5,834 nt of DNA from Marinosulfonomonas sp. (GTDB lineage Bacteria > Pseudomonadota > Alphaproteobacteria > Rhodobacterales > Rhodobacteraceae), in the NCBI GenBank assembly GCA_022712735.1, contig JAFLKA010000319.1:1-5834 (forward strand), read 5' to 3'. The notes beneath the pieces are model-generated. The model had not been told where the DNA came from. It ran no database searches and worked only from the letters and a program-made list of their open reading frames with translations. The stretch's first letter is position 1. Every line of letters starts with the position of its first letter. Below, piece by piece: positions 5,245 through 5,834 of the stretch. Made by a program: the position numbers and the translations under genes.

Positions 5245-5262
5245 GTTGAAACCGTGTTCAAC
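5245..5262. repeat. Perfect inverted repeat GTTGAA-N6-TTCAAC
   Basis: Six-base perfect arms (5245-5250 and 5257-5262) separated by ACCGTG. It is about 110 bases upstream of the msrB-like start and 145 upstream of the secE -35, so it could be a regulator site for either. No T tract follows, so it is not a terminator. Confidence 0.4.
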
Positions 5263-5376
5263 CTCTAGGTGGCGTTTCGGTTGCATCGGCTATCTGTTCG
5301 CACTCTATGAAGCGATGCCCGCGCCGCTTATGGCAAAAACCGCGTCGAAAGCGCAAATAGGGGCGTATGAAATTAG

Positions 5377-5404
5377 TCATATGCGATTCATATGGTTTTC
5401 ATAT
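5377..5404 (+). repeat. Three TCATAT repeats with 11-bp period upstream of secE promoter
   Basis: TCATAT occurs at 5377-5382, 5388-5393 and 5399-5404, exactly 11 bp apart, so about one helical turn. The last copy ends one base before the -35 TTGAAA. The first two extend to TCATATG. Such placement suits an UP-element-like or activator-binding array on one face of the DNA. Confidence 0.5.
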
Positions 5405-5405
5405 C

Positions 5406-5434
5406 TTGAAAACCCCGCACCAAAGGCGTATCTG
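5406..5434 (+). promoter_or_regulatory. Predicted sigma70-type promoter of secE
   Basis: -35 TTGAAA (5406-5411), 17-bp spacer, -10 TATCTG (5429-5434), start near 5441 and a leader of about 20 bases. It gives secE its own promoter, as expected when tRNA-Trp is 1.7 kb away and a - strand gene intervenes. Confidence 0.6.
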
Positions 5435-5461
5435 ACCCTTTATCTAACCAAAGGCATCCAG

Positions 5462-5659
5462 ATGGCACGCACTAATCCAATCCAGTTTATCCAGCAGGTT
5501 CGTGCTGAGGTTTCCAAGGTCGTTTGGCCCACGCGCCGCGAGGTACTGTTGACCACGATCATGGTTTTCATCATGGCCGCACTGACTGCGATCTTTTTCT
5601 CGCTGGTTGATCTGTCGATCCGCTCGGCTTTGACAGCAGTGCTTGGAATGTTTGACTAG
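5462..5659 (+). CDS. secE: Preprotein translocase subunit SecE
   Basis: SecE is the small inner-membrane subunit that clamps SecY in the SecYEG protein-export channel. This copy has 65 residues, the usual length of the short single-span alphaproteobacterial form. Residues 9-29 carry the amphipathic helix and signature F-I-Q-Q-V-R-x-E-V-x-K-V-V-W-P-T-R-R-E, the most conserved part of SecE. One membrane span follows (about 30-50, TTIMVFIMAALTAIFF), then a short tail. The start ATG at 5462 has AAGG 7 bases upstream. The longer open frame from 5243 is not SecE-like before this point. nusG normally follows and would lie beyond the right edge. Confidence 0.96.
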   Translation: MARTNPIQFIQQVRAEVSKVVWPTRREVLLTTIMVFIMAALTAIFFSLVDLSIRSALTAVLGMFD

Positions 5660-5834
5660 CAAAAATAGCCGCCTAGCCACTTGAATTGATTAAGTTTCGG
5701 ATGTAGATCGGGCGGCACCACATAGACAGGCGTGCAGCGATTCGGGTTGCGCGCTGTTTTTTGTTTTGGATGCAGGCGGGTAACCGTCTGAAAGAATTGA
5801 ATTTTCCCGCGCGTTTGCGCGGCAGGCACAAGGC
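5660..5834 (+). other. secE downstream region, probable leader of nusG
   Basis: No coding sequence is recognised. Two hairpins are possible: CAGCG/CGCTG (about 5736-5757) followed by a T6 run near 5757-5762, which could be a weak terminator or attenuator, and CCGCGC-GTTT-GCGCGG (5807-5822) near the right edge. nusG would be expected just beyond, but nothing here proves it. Confidence 0.35.

Larger units (their letters stand above)
5136..5461. other. Divergent intergenic region between msrB-like gene and secE
   Basis: No gene is supported here. The open frame running into secE from 5243 lacks recognisable protein sequence. The region holds the msrB ribosome site, an 18-bp perfect inverted repeat (5245-5262), three phased TCATAT repeats (5377-5404) and the secE promoter (5406-5434). 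No convincing msrB promoter was found. Confidence 0.6.

Noticed and set aside
5136..5261. N-terminal extension of the MsrB-like protein
   Set aside because: The Tat signal begins at 5135 behind a strong ribosome site; Tat signals are at the N-terminus.
5243..5461. N-terminal extension of SecE
   Set aside because: SecE of this group is about 65 residues and the promoter and ribosome site lie within the extension.

Overview
The window looks like a chromosomal segment of an alphaproteobacterium, most likely a marine Rhodobacterales (roseobacter-type) organism. The evidence is the C-terminus of EF-Tu at the left edge, tRNA-Trp(CCA) in the middle and secE at the right edge, all on the + strand. 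In many alphaproteobacteria these belong to one compact tuf - tRNA-Trp - secE - nusG block. The small secreted proteins and the Tat-exported MsrB are consistent with this placement, but the species cannot be read from the sequence.

Here the block is opened in two places. Between tuf (ends 241) and tRNA-Trp (3704-3779) lie about 3.4 kb of accessory genes: a small lipoprotein (316-558, -), a 67-residue lipoprotein (740-943, -) overlapping by 4 bp the end of a DUF6502-type predicted DNA-binding protein (940-1707, -), a divergently transcribed 445-residue lipoprotein with a von Willebrand A domain (1787-3124, +), and a second small secreted protein (3177-3434, -). Between tRNA-Trp and secE (5462-5659) lie a third small secreted protein (3860-4117, -) and a Tat-exported MsrB-like methionine sulfoxide reductase (4599-5135, -). 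Nearly all of these encode exported proteins. nusG is not reached.

The most interesting part is the 79-bp divergent region between the DUF6502 gene and the VWA gene. It carries two near-identical palindromes (ATGTG-N7-CACAT) 46 bp apart, each covering the predicted -10 element of one of the two outward promoters. This suggests one regulator, possibly the DUF6502 protein itself, controls a three-gene module: regulator, small lipoprotein and VWA lipoprotein. The DUF6502 mRNA may be leaderless.

The three small - strand proteins (316-558, 3177-3434, 3860-4117) appear to be one family. The first two are clear paralogues (25 identical residues in 49 aligned) that flank the VWA/DUF6502 module and also share promoter-proximal sequence; the third is a more distant relative. 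Hairpin terminators separate most units: 259-293, 667-713, 3152-3178, 3804-3833 and 4543-4568. secE has its own good sigma70-type promoter, preceded by three TCATAT repeats spaced exactly 11 bp apart. No transposase, integrase, CRISPR array or rRNA was seen.
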